In this document: positions 1 through 12,243 of the stretch, piece after piece
Layout of the letters: every line of letters starts with the position of its first letter
Position numbering within the stretch: the first letter of the stretch is position 1
Assembly (NCBI GenBank): GCA_030268105.1
Contig: BSDZ01000080.1
Location: 5,271,501-5,335,500 of the forward strand
DNA: 64,000 nucleotides
Reading direction: 5' to 3'
Source: Volvox africanus
Taxonomy: Eukaryota; Chlorophyta; Chlorophyceae; Chlamydomonadales; Volvocaceae
Made by a program: the position numbers and the translations under genes
The notes under the pieces: generated by a model
What the model was told of the DNA's origin: nothing
What the model saw: the letters and a program-made list of their open reading frames with translations, nothing else
The model's database searches: none

Positions 1-701
1 GGTCGCTGAATCACAATGGGGTTCAAGAGCTATCAAAGCCTCACTCCAAGTTGAGCCGGAAGGGACAGGACTGGAATGACCTGTTCGCAGAAAAAGGGCG
101 ACGAGAACTGCATGGATGGGAGTATGGCAGCAAAGCAGCGCTTCTCCCCGCCCACGTAGGTGAGCCATATTAAACTGTCATGCGGTCCCAAATACTGGCA
201 CAACATCACTGATCGTGGCGGCTAGGCGTTAAGGGGTGCGAATTTCACAAGGTAGGGATATGCTGCTGCTGAGGGATCTTCTGGCGAAAGGTGTGGATAG
301 GGAGGTCGGGAAGTGCTCCCTAATAGAGAGCTTCGGCAGGTTGGAGGCCGGCTGACGGAACAGCTGAAGGCAAGAGCCGCAAAACATCATTATAACGATA
401 CTCAAAACATTATCTGGTACCTCATTAAGACCAAGTGGATAAGAGATTACAAGTAAGCAAAGCGGCAGCAATAGGAGCCAGCCACGACGGGGAAAGCTGC
501 AGCGGAAGCAAGGGAACGCGGTTGGGCGTGGGCTGGGGACTTGAGGCTGTAGTGGAAGACGGGAAGAGGACGCCCAAAGGGCGTTATAGGTATCAACCGA
601 TCAAACGCTCACACATCTTAACAAATTAAGCGTCCTCTTCACCCACTACACGCGAAAGGCTTACGACCCTCACGTCGTCACACACACATACACATACACA
701 C

Positions 702-3700
702 CTGTGCAGCGTCGCAAACTGCCTTGGCGGTCTCCAATGCCGCGCCGCTGTACTGCGTGCGACCCGCCACGCGGTTGTACGATACCTGCGTGATGGCCAC
801 TCCGGAATGCACCCTGAGGGGGGAGTTTTGAAATTATGAGCAGGTGTTCGATTTCGTTCTGTGTTTATAAATATTAGGTTTATCAGGGCGTGAATGCGGG
901 GATTATGTAGGCGGGGATGGGATAATACCTTTGAATGGCGAACGCAGGCGCTTTCACGTGTATGCGTCAAGGGTGAGGGAGAGGGAGAGGGAGAGGGAGA
1001 GGGAGAGGGAGAGGGAGAGGGAGAGGGAGAGGGAGAGGGAGAGGGAGAGGGAGAGGGAGAGGGAGAGGGAGAGGGAGAGGGAGAGGGAGAGGGAGAGGGA
1101 GAGGGAGAGGGAGAGGGAGAGGGAGAGGGAGAGGGAGAGGGAGAGGGAGAGGGAGAGGGAGAGGGAGAGGGAGAGGGAGAGGGAGAGGGAGAGGGAGAGG
1201 GAGAGGGAGAGGGAGAGGGAGAGGGAGAGGGAGAGGGAGAGGGAGAGGGAGAGGGAGAGGGAGAGGGAGAGGGAGAGGGAGAGGGAGAGGGAGAGGGAGA
1301 GGGAGAGGGAGAGGGAGAGGGAGAGGGAGAGGGAGAGGGAGAGGGAGAGGGAGAGGGAGAGGGAGAGGGAGAGGGAGAGGGAGAGGGAGAGGGAGAGGGA
1401 GAGGGAGAGGGAGAGGGAGAGGGAGAGGGAGAGGGAGAGGGAGAGGGAGAGGGAGAGGGAGAGGGAGAGGGAGAGGGAGAGGGAGAGGGAGAGGGAGAGG
1501 GAGAGGGAGAGGGAGAGGGAGAGGGAGAGGGAGAGGGAGAGGGAGAGGGAGAGGGAGAGGGAGAGGGAGAGGGAGAGGGAGAGGGAGAGGGAGAGGGAGA
1601 GGGAGAGGGAGAGGGAGAGGGAGAGGGAGAGGGAGAGGGAGAGGGAGAGGGAGAGGGAGAGGGAGAGGGAGAGGGAGAGGGAGAGGGAGAGGGAGAGGGA
1701 GAGGGAGAGGGAGAGGGAGAGGGAGAGGGAGAGGGAGAGGGAGAGGGAGAGGGAGAGGGAGAGGGAGAGGGAGAGGGAGAGGGAGAGGGAGAGGGAGAGG
1801 GAGAGGGAGAGGGAGAGGGAGAGGGTGCATGACGGAGCGCGCGTGGTTAGGGCCCAGGATGTTGGTGGCAGTGAAGGGCAAAAGTCGGTTCACGTGATGG
1901 TGCCAGGGTCGTCATTGATAGCTCGATACCGCATTCCATGATGGATCCTAAGGATTGTTACCCCAAGGACCTCCTTCCCATGGACCTCCTTCCCATGAAC
2001 CACCTTCCCATGGACCTCCTTCCCAAGGACCTCCTCCTTGGCCACGGCCTGGAACCCACACAAAGGTCCAACCCTTGCTCCGAAGCCCTTGCTTACTACT
2101 CAGACCATAATTCCACAAAACATCTAGATCCTCATGCTCTTCAGTCCCTTCCATTAGGACCTTGCACACGCTCCCTCCCCCACTTTACCGGGTATGGAAT
2201 GGGATCACCCTTACCCCATCCTGACGGACAAGCCTCCCGCCACCAGCACCGCCCCAGGAGCACCCGGCTGACAAGATCTAAAGAGGTGCTGGTAGTAGGC
2301 CGCCAGCGGCAGGCTGCGGATAAACCCGGCCCCCAGGCTGCAGGGGCTCCCGGGCCCGGACTGGGCGCCGTGACCGCTGAGCCCGTGGAGGACACCACTA
2401 CAGGGATGGAATGAAAAGCGATGGGAAAGGGATGTGAGGGTCAGGGCTGCTTTCTCTCTGCCTTAACAAAACAGTCGTAAACACGGAATAAGAGCGCAAA
2501 TGCGGCGTCCACCGATCTTCATTACAAATGAGTCATGCAATAAACACACACGCCGCATGCCGCATGCCGCATCCCGGATGTAGAGTTCCCTTGTTGTCAG
2601 GTGGCGAGCGCACCCCATCAGGTACCCACTCACTCGAGGCCTAACGTCAGACCCCCTGTTCCGGACCGCATGAGTGCTGCCAGGTTGTTCGGCATCGACG
2701 TTCGACGATACGGCATAAGGCCCAGGGAGACAGTCAGCGCGCCACTGCCGCTGGCGATGTTAGTTCCGGCGATACTGGTGGCGCCTGCGCCAGGAAGGCT
2801 GCCCGAACAGGCCCGCGTGTTCAATCCCTCTTTGACCCCCTGGGGCAGGTTCACTTGCTCTGAGATAAGGCCCACAGGCGCCAGACCAGTGCCATGTGAC
2901 GCACGAAAGCGGCAAAACTTTGCCCCACGGTTGCGTTGCGCGACAGCCAGATCCAGATCGAGTACCGGTTCCGGATCTCCTTGTGTATCCAATTGTAGGT
3001 CCGGTTCCGGATCTGATTCCACGCCGCGTGCCGATTTTATGTCGCTTCCGCGAACGCGCAGCAACTGATCCAGGTCGTCGTCCTTATCCCCGGTGCCTCC
3101 AACTGTCGTCTGTGTCCCCAGCCGCGGCAATGGCATAGACATTGCGGCACGGCTAGATTTGGCGGCCGACGGCGGGGCTCGCTTCATCCAGCCTCCAGTG
3201 AATGTGGCTGATAGGGTATCGCTGTCGGGACCTTCAGCGGTCGCGACGGCGGTCGCCGCCGGACTCACCACTTCGCCATCAACTGATGCTACCGTCGGCC
3301 CCCGAGCCATTCGTGCATTTATCGAAACAGTGAAAGCTGGATCCATAAGTCTGCTGGAAACCGCTGCAACCGCCGTTGCCACCCCGGCCGCACCGTCGCC
3401 GTCGCCGCCGCGATTGTCACTGCCACCGCCGCTGCAGCTGCCGGTGCCGCCACCACCTTCTCCATTCTTTCTAGTTCCATGATCGCCCATGCCAAAGCCG
3501 ATGGACCCGACGTCAGGCTCGTAGCTACTGACGTCCCACACATAACCTTCCGTGACAGCAGAAGACTGCGTGGCCGCGACGGCAATCTCCGCCGCGATGG
3601 CCATAGCTGATAGGGGGTCAGCTGCCGCTGCGGCCTCGGTGGCGGCAGCCATCACCGGCGCCGTGTAGGCTTTGGTGATTCGCGTCCCCGCATCTAGCCC

Positions 3701-6700
3701 ATATGATCCCAACCCCATGACTTGCTCATGGAGCTGACAAACGTCACGCTCTATGGGGCGCACACCAGATCTTGTGTCACTGTACACCACGGTCCCACTC
3801 CCATCGTCGCTACGGTCACCGACCATGCCACTGCGCTGCTGTTGAGCCTCCCTGGGTGCGGCAGGTGTGGCCCCGCTGGGATTACCGTCGCGAATAAGCA
3901 ACCATGGGGCTGCGCCGCCGGCCGTGAGGACGCGGGATGATGTTGATGTGACAGGCCCGCCTTCCAACGCGCCGTCGCCGCCCTGCAGTGCATTCACATT
4001 CGTCAATGTACGGGAAACATACGGTCCGACACTGCCGCTGATGTTGCGCCCACGTGACCCCGCAAGCTGCAGCTGCCGCAGCTTATGGGAATCTCTCAAT
4101 GACGCGGTGCGGAGCTGAAGGGCCCTGTTGCTGCTACCGCCGCCGAGGCGCCCTGTGCTGACCTCAGTGGATGCTGGCTCGCCGCCACCGACGCCAGTGA
4201 TGCCGTTTCGGACAGAACCGTTGAGCAGTAGCTGCGAAAGTGAGTGAGATGCGAAGCCATCCCGCGGCTGGACCGGCGGCGGCGCCGGCGGCAGGTGCGG
4301 GAAGGACAGCTGCGATGAGGAAGAGCCACGCTGCCGCAACAGCGGTTGGCTGTGGTTCTGAGGTCCGAGAGCTGCAACTGCGGTCGCGGCGGTGGGCAAA
4401 CCGCCGCTGCCGGCACCGGGCAATACCCGCTGCCGGCGTTTCAGCGGCAGCGACAGGGCCGTCGTCATCATCTTGAGTTTAGCACTAGGAAGAGGCAGTT
4501 GCGAAGTGCTCCCCGCGAGCCACTTGCTGGTGAAGTGCTCCTCGATGCCGCCAGCTCCGGCGCCACTTGCCACGCGGTTGGAAGAATCCTCTGGCCCAGC
4601 ATTGGATGCGGAGGGCAATCCGTGCGCTGCGCCGCGCGGTAGACGAGTGATGCCGGCGCGTGGGCGGTCTGTGGCAGGCGCCTGGCACTGCGTAAGGCGT
4701 CCGTTCACGTACCGGCAGAACCAGGAGGAGGCATCACCGTTCATCTTTGCAACTGACGGTGCCAGTTTCAATAAGATAACTAGGCGTCAAGGAGCCCGAC
4801 GAAGTCCAAAGGGAGAACAACGGACCCATCGGCCACAGGGGTCCACGAGCGCTGTGCACTCATCAGTTCAAAGAGCTATGGAAAAGGAATATTAACTTAC
4901 AGGCCTTTGGAGTTTAGGGTTTAGGGTTTGGGGTTTAGGGTTTGGGGTTTTAGGGTTTGGGATTTTTGGGTGCGGTTAAGGTATAATGGCGCAGCGCACT
5001 GGATAACAGCGAGATTGACGCAGGTGGGTCACAGACGTTGCGATGCCGCTTTGAATGTGTCGTCAGCGCGTGCTGGGCCATTCCGCTCTCTCCCCTCATC
5101 CCCTTCCAACCGTTCTTCGACACACGACCGATCATTCCCTTCCTCACCAGCGCGTATTGCGGTCTGCAGGGCTCGTGCTGGAAGAGCTCGTCGGGCCAGG
5201 GCTGGTACAGCAAGGCCGCCTGCAGAGAACCCAGCGGGCGGAGGGAATGGAGGTTGTAAAATTGCACATGCACCAGCAAGGCGGCTGCACAATCTCCATC
5301 GCCATCTTCGCATTTGGGCATATTGAAATACTGTGAACACAACCGGGAACCACACGATCTGCTTAGGAATGTGGTACTAACCGCCTCATGGCCCTCACCT
5401 GCGCCCGCAGCGCAAACGCAGTGGCGTCCGCCGCCGAAAAGAACGACAAAATGAAGGCATCCTGCGGAATCACCACGGCAGGGTCCAGAAGGGCTAAAGC
5501 GGAAGCTGCAGAGAATCTCGGAGAAAACTTAGGGGCTCGCTCCAGAGGGGATCGGGATTTCATATGGGATGCGAAGGAAGAATTGTGACCGTCACATTGG
5601 TCCGGTCGAACGATGTCCTCCCTCTGTCTCGTACTTTTGTTTTGAGCTTTTCATTTGTAGGGTATTTGCAATGAATGGCACATCATTCGACCAGAGCATC
5701 GTCCCGAACTCCCAAAGCACCTGGCAGTCGGGACTGCGGGACATAAGAGTAGGGACGATCCTTCGCTCCCCTTTTGTTAAGATCTTCGTAAAGCAGTCCA
5801 ACACTCCTTGCCAGGATTCTTAGGGCACTCCTGTTTTCCTCCGGCCGGATTCTTTCGCCACTTCCTTAGTTTTTGGTTTACCTACTTACCTTACCTGCTT
5901 CTTTAGTTTTTAGTTTTTGGTACCGAATGCTTACAGCAACTCCCCAGTGGCTCACCCCCTCAGTGGCGGACTCGTATCCCTTGTGCAGCTGCAGCAGCGA
6001 ACGGAGAGTCTCGTGGTGCAGCTGGACCGCTCTGAAGGACCGAAACATCCCCATTACCGACAGGGCCGGGCCGGAAGGGAAGGGAAGAAGTGAGGGGACA
6101 GCAAACATTCAAAGCCCAGATACTCATGGGGCTGGGCAATGCTGGCTGGAGGACGGGCTGATAACAGCGGAGCCAGGGGCTAGGATGGAGAGAGAAGCTA
6201 CGGGAAGTTTACGGCAAAAACCAAGCTGCCAAGCTGTTATCGTCTGCATACTCCGTGTAGTCCTAAGTCATTAGAGGCACACAAGCCAAAAACCGACTTG
6301 TCAGAGCGACTTTTGCAAAGAAAACATCTGTCCCTCTCTCCTGTCCCCGCTTCCCAGCCGCGCCAAGCTGAGGATAAAGTGCAAGGCTCACCTCGTCATG
6401 GCCGCTGGGGACACTGTCTCCCAAAGACGAGTGGAATCCACGATGTCCTGCAGGAGGGTTAGAGAGGGATAGCAAACGAACCGACACGTTCAGATATGTG
6501 ACGGGGTAATTGCGAGGTAGCTTTGGCGAGCGAGTAAGTAATTGAGTCATGGAAGCCACGAGGTGAAGGAGAACAGAGGCGTAAGGAGCAGTAGTGCATC
6601 AAGGTGATAGTTGCGGCAGCTACGCGGGCCCGCAAAACAGCTGTGGTGATAAGGAATGGGCTTAACAGCAGCGCACTGGCGCAATTGTACCACGCCCGCT

Positions 6701-9700
6701 CCGCCGCATACAGCACTCTTCAACAAGAAAAGCCAGTCCGGTTTTATCCCCACCTGACCCCAATACCGTGGAGGGCAGACCGCCGCTGTGAATGGAGACA
6801 GGTTCTGATCTCCAATAAAGTACAGACGCACAGCAGCATAGCATACGAGGAGGTAATCCAGACTGCCCTTCTGCTATTCTTCCACCCAGTTCCGCCTCCT
6901 CTCCACCCGCCGCGTATCCAACGGTGAACGACCACTCATATTCCTCCTAATTCTCCTTCGAGCCTGCATGTTATGGCATTGGCCTGAGCATTGTCTCCGC
7001 ATCGCCTCACCGTCACGACTAATGACGTAGCCGCCGACGAACCTGGAGCCAGTGCCCTCCCAAACAAGGTTCGCCGCACCCGACGGCTCCGATACCACAG
7101 CACCGCCGCCAGCGCCAGCAGCATCGATCCCGCCACCGCCACCGCCAAGCCCACGCCGATGCGCGCGCTGCGGGAGTCGAACCAGGACTCGTCGCTATAC
7201 GGTGGCGGCTTGGTTCCCTTAAAGCCAATAGTCTCCCAGTATATTCGCTGGACCTGCAGATGCCAGTTCCGGAGGGCGGCAGCACCCGAGTGGAGATGAG
7301 GGGCTCTTGGACTTTGTTTAAGCTATACACAAAGACACACAAAGACTCGCAACGGGGTGTGGTCGGATGCATTGCAGGAGTGTCGCCGATTTTAGCTCTC
7401 TTTTGCCCCTCGCCATCCCTAACAGGAGGGCCGCAATCCGCTGTATCCACACCCGCTTCCAAATAATGCTGCTGGTGAAGCCCCTGTCCTGCAATTAGGA
7501 GATCGAGTCCTTCGTTTGCCCATCAACCCAATATGCACAAAGAATGGAATCTCCCCCGTTCCTGCCACGATACCTCTTCCATCGGGAGCCCCACATCCAA
7601 CGCCGCCACCAGCTCCTTCCGCGTCTCTGTCGCCAAAGCGGCCACCGATACGTTGGGGTCCTTCAGGATTTGCTGAGCAGCCTCGTAAAGCACGTCTCGT
7701 AACGTCGCTGCCCCCGGTAGGCGCAGCGGCAGCGCCGCGTTGGGGTGGTCCAGTGTCTGCCGCGTCGACTCCAGGAAGGCCTGCGGGTGACCCGTGGGTC
7801 ACGGGGCGACCCCAGTAGTTGGGTGATGGTTGGTAGCACGTCGATAGGGTTTAGCGGCAAATGGAGTAGTCAAACGGGGTGATGGTACCTCAAGACAGGG
7901 GAAGGGCGAATGCAGGACTGTTGAGACAGTTCTATAGAGTATAACTATTAATAGCGAAGGTGGAGTGCTGTTGTTTGCTGGCTCTGTCCAAGTCGGGAAA
8001 GTGGAAAGGAGCTGGGACGTAAACAAGGTAGCCACCAAGGCCTTGAAATGAAGCCGAAAATAAGACAGCAGAAGCCGTAATAAATATCACTATTGGCCTT
8101 GCTGCTGGTGGCGGCGAAACAGCACCACGTGAAAATAGGGGGGCCTGTGAGGCGTTTGAGATACAGGATTACGTGGAGGGTGGTCAGCTGGCAGGTTAGG
8201 GGAAATTTCCGGGACGCGGTTGCATGAAAAAACGGCGTACTGGGAATAATGGCCGTGGGTAATGTGGGTTCCTATCGAACTCAGTGAGGCAGGGAATGAC
8301 CTATGGGAGCGATGTTGCTAGGTAAAGGAGAGCGGAACGCGGAGGAGGCGCGGTGGACGGCTCGGCTGCATACGTGTGGTCAGGCATCGGAAGGCATCTC
8401 GGGATGAGGAGCACCTCATTCCATCCTCCATTCCCCAGCCCCCAGCCCTCAGCCCCAGCGATACGCACCATAATGTCTCATGTATGATTATACTTTTCCT
8501 TCGGTCCTCCCCACGAGTGCTGTCTCTCAGGAAGACTGCCGTCACCCTCTCCACCAAGTATTAAGGTGCCTACGTCCGTTATGTTCATTATTACGAACCC
8601 ACACGCCTACACGACACATTGCTAGCCGTACGCCGTACCGTCAGATCCTCCCGGCTATAATTAAAAGCCAGCCAGCGCCACACGTTGGCATCGTCCAGGT
8701 GCTGCCGCCGGAAGGGCCCTACCGCCGAGTCCGTTCCAAATTGCGCCCAGGAAACTTCCGGGGAAGTAACCAAAGCGAAGAATGAAAGCGCTGCTGCCGC
8801 GTAGTCAGGTGGCGTGCGCGCATCTATGCTGCCCAGCAGCGCCGTCATGCCGAGGAAAGGGGACCTGTTCACCAACATCCGTTGCGGCGCTGCATCGTTG
8901 GCAGCTGTCAACTGAGGCGGGGGTGACTGTGATGCCACAACTGACATCGTCCTCCTCCCGAGGCTGCCGCTGATGCTTTTGCTGCTCCCGGTACTGCCAT
9001 CATCCCCCAGGACAGGGCCACGAAGACGTTCCGGACTGGAGGTCGTGTGAATGGAGACACTAGGTCGCACCGGAAGGAAAGACCTGCTGCGTGCGCGGGT
9101 AGTTGCTATTGTGGTCTGGTTCAACCCTACCAAACGTGTCTCCCACGTCGCGTAGGGGCAGGGGCTGGTGAGTGAGGTCTCTGAACCGCAGGTTAGCCAG
9201 GAGTTGGAGGCACGATTCCAAACTGTAGGGGAGCCAGGCAGCGGGGCCGTACCCACGAGGCCGCGCAGTTCCGGATGCTTGAGCTCCGCTATCTGGGAAA
9301 AGGTGGGTCACGGTCAGGAAGGCCTTCTTATGAGCTCGGTGTGGGAGTAAGGGGTCCTCCTTGTCCAGACAATAAGACACAAGGCAAGACAAAAAACGGC
9401 CTGGTGTTCATCCTTATCATCTTAGTGACTTTGTCCTTTCCTATACACACCGACGGCCGGACATCCGCTACTACCCGATGGCCCCGCGACCTTAAAATGC
9501 TGAGCCAACTTGATGGTCATAGCGCAAGTTCCGTTGAAGAACGCCTGGTGCGCGAAGGAGCAACCCTTTGTGCCGCGCGCATCAAGCCGCATCAGGTCGC
9601 GAAACAGCTCCAGCGTGCGCTCGAGTGGCGGCCCCGAAGCCAGCGGGGACAGGTCCTCGGGCCGGAATAACCAGCCGCTGGAGGGACCCTGCGGGAAAGG

Positions 9701-12243
9701 GCGTCAAGTGGGGGCGAGAGGCGGTGAGTGGAACGGGTGAGCACCGGGTGGACGAACCAGTCCTTAGCTCAACTTCTTCACCCGCCAGCGTGAGTCCATG
9801 CGGCGGTGTCTCCCAACTTCTTCAACAGGCCTCCCCTAAGCCTAAGACCTTCACTTGCGCCCCACACTTGCCCCTCACCTCGTACTGAGTCATGGACGCC
9901 AGGATATTGCTCAGGATCGTGCTCGCATCGATGCATTCATCCATCTGCAAGCACAGCGCTGCGTCGGGCTTGCCGTCACCGTTCATGTCCGTGCCGTTCA
10001 GCAGCCTCGCCACCGCCAGCAACTCCTCCCATGTGGTCGGTGGCGCCATGAGTTTGGCGACCGCAAATACGTCGCGCCGCCAGTAAAGCAACGGCACAAA
10101 GCCACTTAGCACGACGGCCATACGATGTTCACCATACATAGCACCGTACTTGCTCAGGAATCTGTGCGACCACAGGCAGGTGACGAGATACAGGGGAACC
10201 GAGGGCTTCATCCGGTGGAAGCACGAAGTTGGCAGCTTAGCGCATCACGCTGCCTAACCTCTGCCATTCGGCATTGTTGCCATTCCATACCCCAGCCGCT
10301 GAAAGCAAATGGTGTCTCAACCAGAACTGTGCTCGCGTGGTTCGACTTTACGCCTCGAGCCGGTATTATGCCATGCTCAAGAGCTCAGAATCCCATCCAC
10401 TCGTCGCCCGATCTCATCCAGTCGCGGCGGTCGCTCAAATCACCCGCTTCTCTTCAGAACACACGAGTCCATACCCGTACTGTTGGCTCCGCCTCTCCAT
10501 GTAAGCCTACAAAGCACGCACGCGGCACAGACCCTGGGCTTTGCAGTCGACCTCCGCCACTACTCACGGATGCACGTCGCTGTCCTGTAGCTCCTGCTGC
10601 CCTGCCGCCGCAACCAGCGCATCCAATTTTGCAACGCCACTAGCTCGCCGCGCCGCCTCACTGGACGGCACATCCAGCAACCAACCGTCGTACACGGAGA
10701 CTGGTCACAGTAGCAGGAGCAGATGATAGGGCAGGGTTTTTGCAGTTGATGGGGTGTAAGTGGTGTATGGGGGGTGTATTGTGCGGCAAAATGACGGCAG
10801 CCCTTGGCTCCGCAGGACTTGATGTGCCCCTCTCGACGTTCTCGATTCATCCTAGACCCAACACCCGCTGGAACTTTTGAAAATATACGCCGAAGCTGGC
10901 GGCGTGGCTCGGAATCTGTTTTTTTGCAAGTGCTGCAACATCAGAGGAGGTCGAAGGTAATGACGCCCGTTCGGGCTGCGACAGCACTGTCAGCAATAAC
11001 GACATCATCACCACCACCACCAGCATTTCATCCCTAGATTGCGCCCTTCCAAATAAAAAAGCATAACCAGCCACTTGCAAGTGCATTATAACCGAAGATG
11101 AGAAACATTATCCTGTCAGTATCCCTTCTTCCTCGCTGGTCTCCTCGAGTTTTCCTCCCCCGTCCCCACAAATCCCCCTCCTCAACCCCCAGGGTCCCCC
11201 CTATTGGATACATATGTCATAAAAAATTGCGGCTGCAGTACCGTCGCAATTTGGTGCTGACGTCCTACTCTCCATTCTTCCTTCATGTAACACCGGTACG
11301 TGCACGCGTGCAAGTAGCGACCGTGGCGTTCGTTGCCACAACAATCGTGGGCGTACCGCTGACCCAGATGACCACCCGCAAGCCTGCCGCATCAACTGCA
11401 GCAGTTGATATCCGGCTACCAATCCATTGTCGTACTTATTCCATCATTCCATCCTGCAGGAAGTTTATCAACGCGCACCATTGGTCTGCAACTGGAACTG
11501 CACCTCCTCCTCAATCCTCGCCGGCGTCTGCAAAACGTACTCAAGCCGATAGCCAGTTGCCCGTGTGAAGCCCTGCGACAATATCTCCAGCTGCACTTGC
11601 GAGTTATCGCCGATGGTGGGTGTCAGCAACCGCACCGCCTGCCCTCGAGATGGGCCATAAAGGGGGACGGGTTGGCGCGGCCGCATTGGTATGTGGCAAA
11701 GGATAGGAAGGCAACGTAGGAGCCTGAAACGAGCTGTTTTTCTCTATCATCGTTAACCAGTACTTGAGAAGCAACTACCCCCTGCCTCTTCGCTGCTGCT
11801 TGTAACCCTAGCGCAGCGCGTAAACCCTGTCCGGGGTCTCCTTTCTAACTCTTGCGCCTAAAAAAAGTATCGAAATCAAATTGCGTTATAAGAATTACCC
11901 ATATACAATGCTCACCCGTCGCACTCCATTTGAGATACCAAGGCATCGCTCGCTGAAGTTTCCGTAGGCCGTGTTTAGGGCATTGTAGGTCGCAGACGGA
12001 TCTTGAATAGAGATATTACTGCAGTATAAATATAGCTGATGAGAAAGGATAAAACACCTATGCAGAGTGTATGGCTACCAGCTTACGGCACCTTGTGGAG
12101 AACGCTTGCATAACGTTCTTCAGGAAGTCAGATATGCAAACATATTTAGTTTCATTGCAACCGTCTAATGCCTGGGAAGTACTGGCAAAGACGAGTGTGA
12201 CGAGTATTAGCCCACCGGCCAAGTAGGCTGCATAAGTCCCCAT
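702..12243 (-). CDS. Receptor-type class III adenylate/guanylate cyclase with solute-binding ectodomain (3' end unresolved)
   Basis: Fifteen phase-consistent exons: 12243-12087, 11643-11479, 10700-10568, 10161-9879, 9688-9491, 9292-8639, 7780-7574, 7253-7011, 6447-6392, 6031-5956, 5461-5399, 5219-5148, 4744-2634, 2337-2215, 813-702, giving about 1551 residues. Order: signal peptide ([20 protein letters not shown]), an extracellular family-1 solute-binding-like domain (about 60-600, e.g. [37 protein letters not shown]), one membrane helix (about 631-653), then a cyclase domain: [10 protein letters not shown] with the first metal Asp, [16 protein letters not shown] with the second Asp, and after a long insertion RMGVHSGV and [13 protein letters not shown]. 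It should sense a ligand outside the cell and make cAMP or cGMP inside; cAMP versus cGMP is not decided. Similar receptor-cyclase fusions are abundant in volvocine algae. Several donors are weak (GTCGCG, GTATCG). Exons after 702 could not be placed, so the C-terminus is missing here and may lie beyond the left edge. Confidence 0.85.
975..1825. repeat. GAGGGA hexanucleotide array
   Basis: About 142 uninterrupted copies of a 6-bp purine unit (851 bp) with no visible interruption. It lies in the intron between cyclase exons 2337-2215 and 813-702. On the transcribed strand it gives a polypyrimidine (CUCCCU)n run. It keeps all frames open (GE, RE and LP dipeptide ORFs), which are artefacts of the repeat. 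Confidence 0.97.
1962..2037. repeat. 15-bp tandem repeat, five imperfect copies
   Basis: Units related to ATGGACCTCCTTCCC follow each other with one or two substitutions per copy. They sit in the same cyclase intron as the hexanucleotide array. Confidence 0.8.
4909..4973. repeat. Interstitial telomere-like repeat (TTTAGGG variants)
   Basis: Alternating TTTAGGG, TTTGGGG and TTTTAGGG units, about eight in a row, in the intron between cyclase exons 5219-5148 and 4744-2634. TTTAGGG is the plant-type telomere unit and TTTTAGGG the Chlamydomonas one. Internal position and degenerate units point to an old insertion or break-repair scar rather than a chromosome end. Confidence 0.85.

Noticed and set aside
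894..1941. Long ORFs encoding poly(Gly-Glu), poly(Arg-Glu) and, on minus, poly(Leu-Pro)
   Set aside because: They exist only because the GAGGGA array has no stop in any of these frames. The array lies in a cyclase intron whose flanking exons join in phase.
7165..7192. tRNA-like GAGTCGAACC string
   Set aside because: It lies inside a well-supported cyclase exon (coding DESWFDSR); no cloverleaf was found around it.
11201..11422. Minus-strand frame with [24 protein letters not shown] reading
   Set aside because: Cyclase exons 11643-11479 and 10700-10568 join in phase without it, and the join gives a sensible solute-binding sequence.
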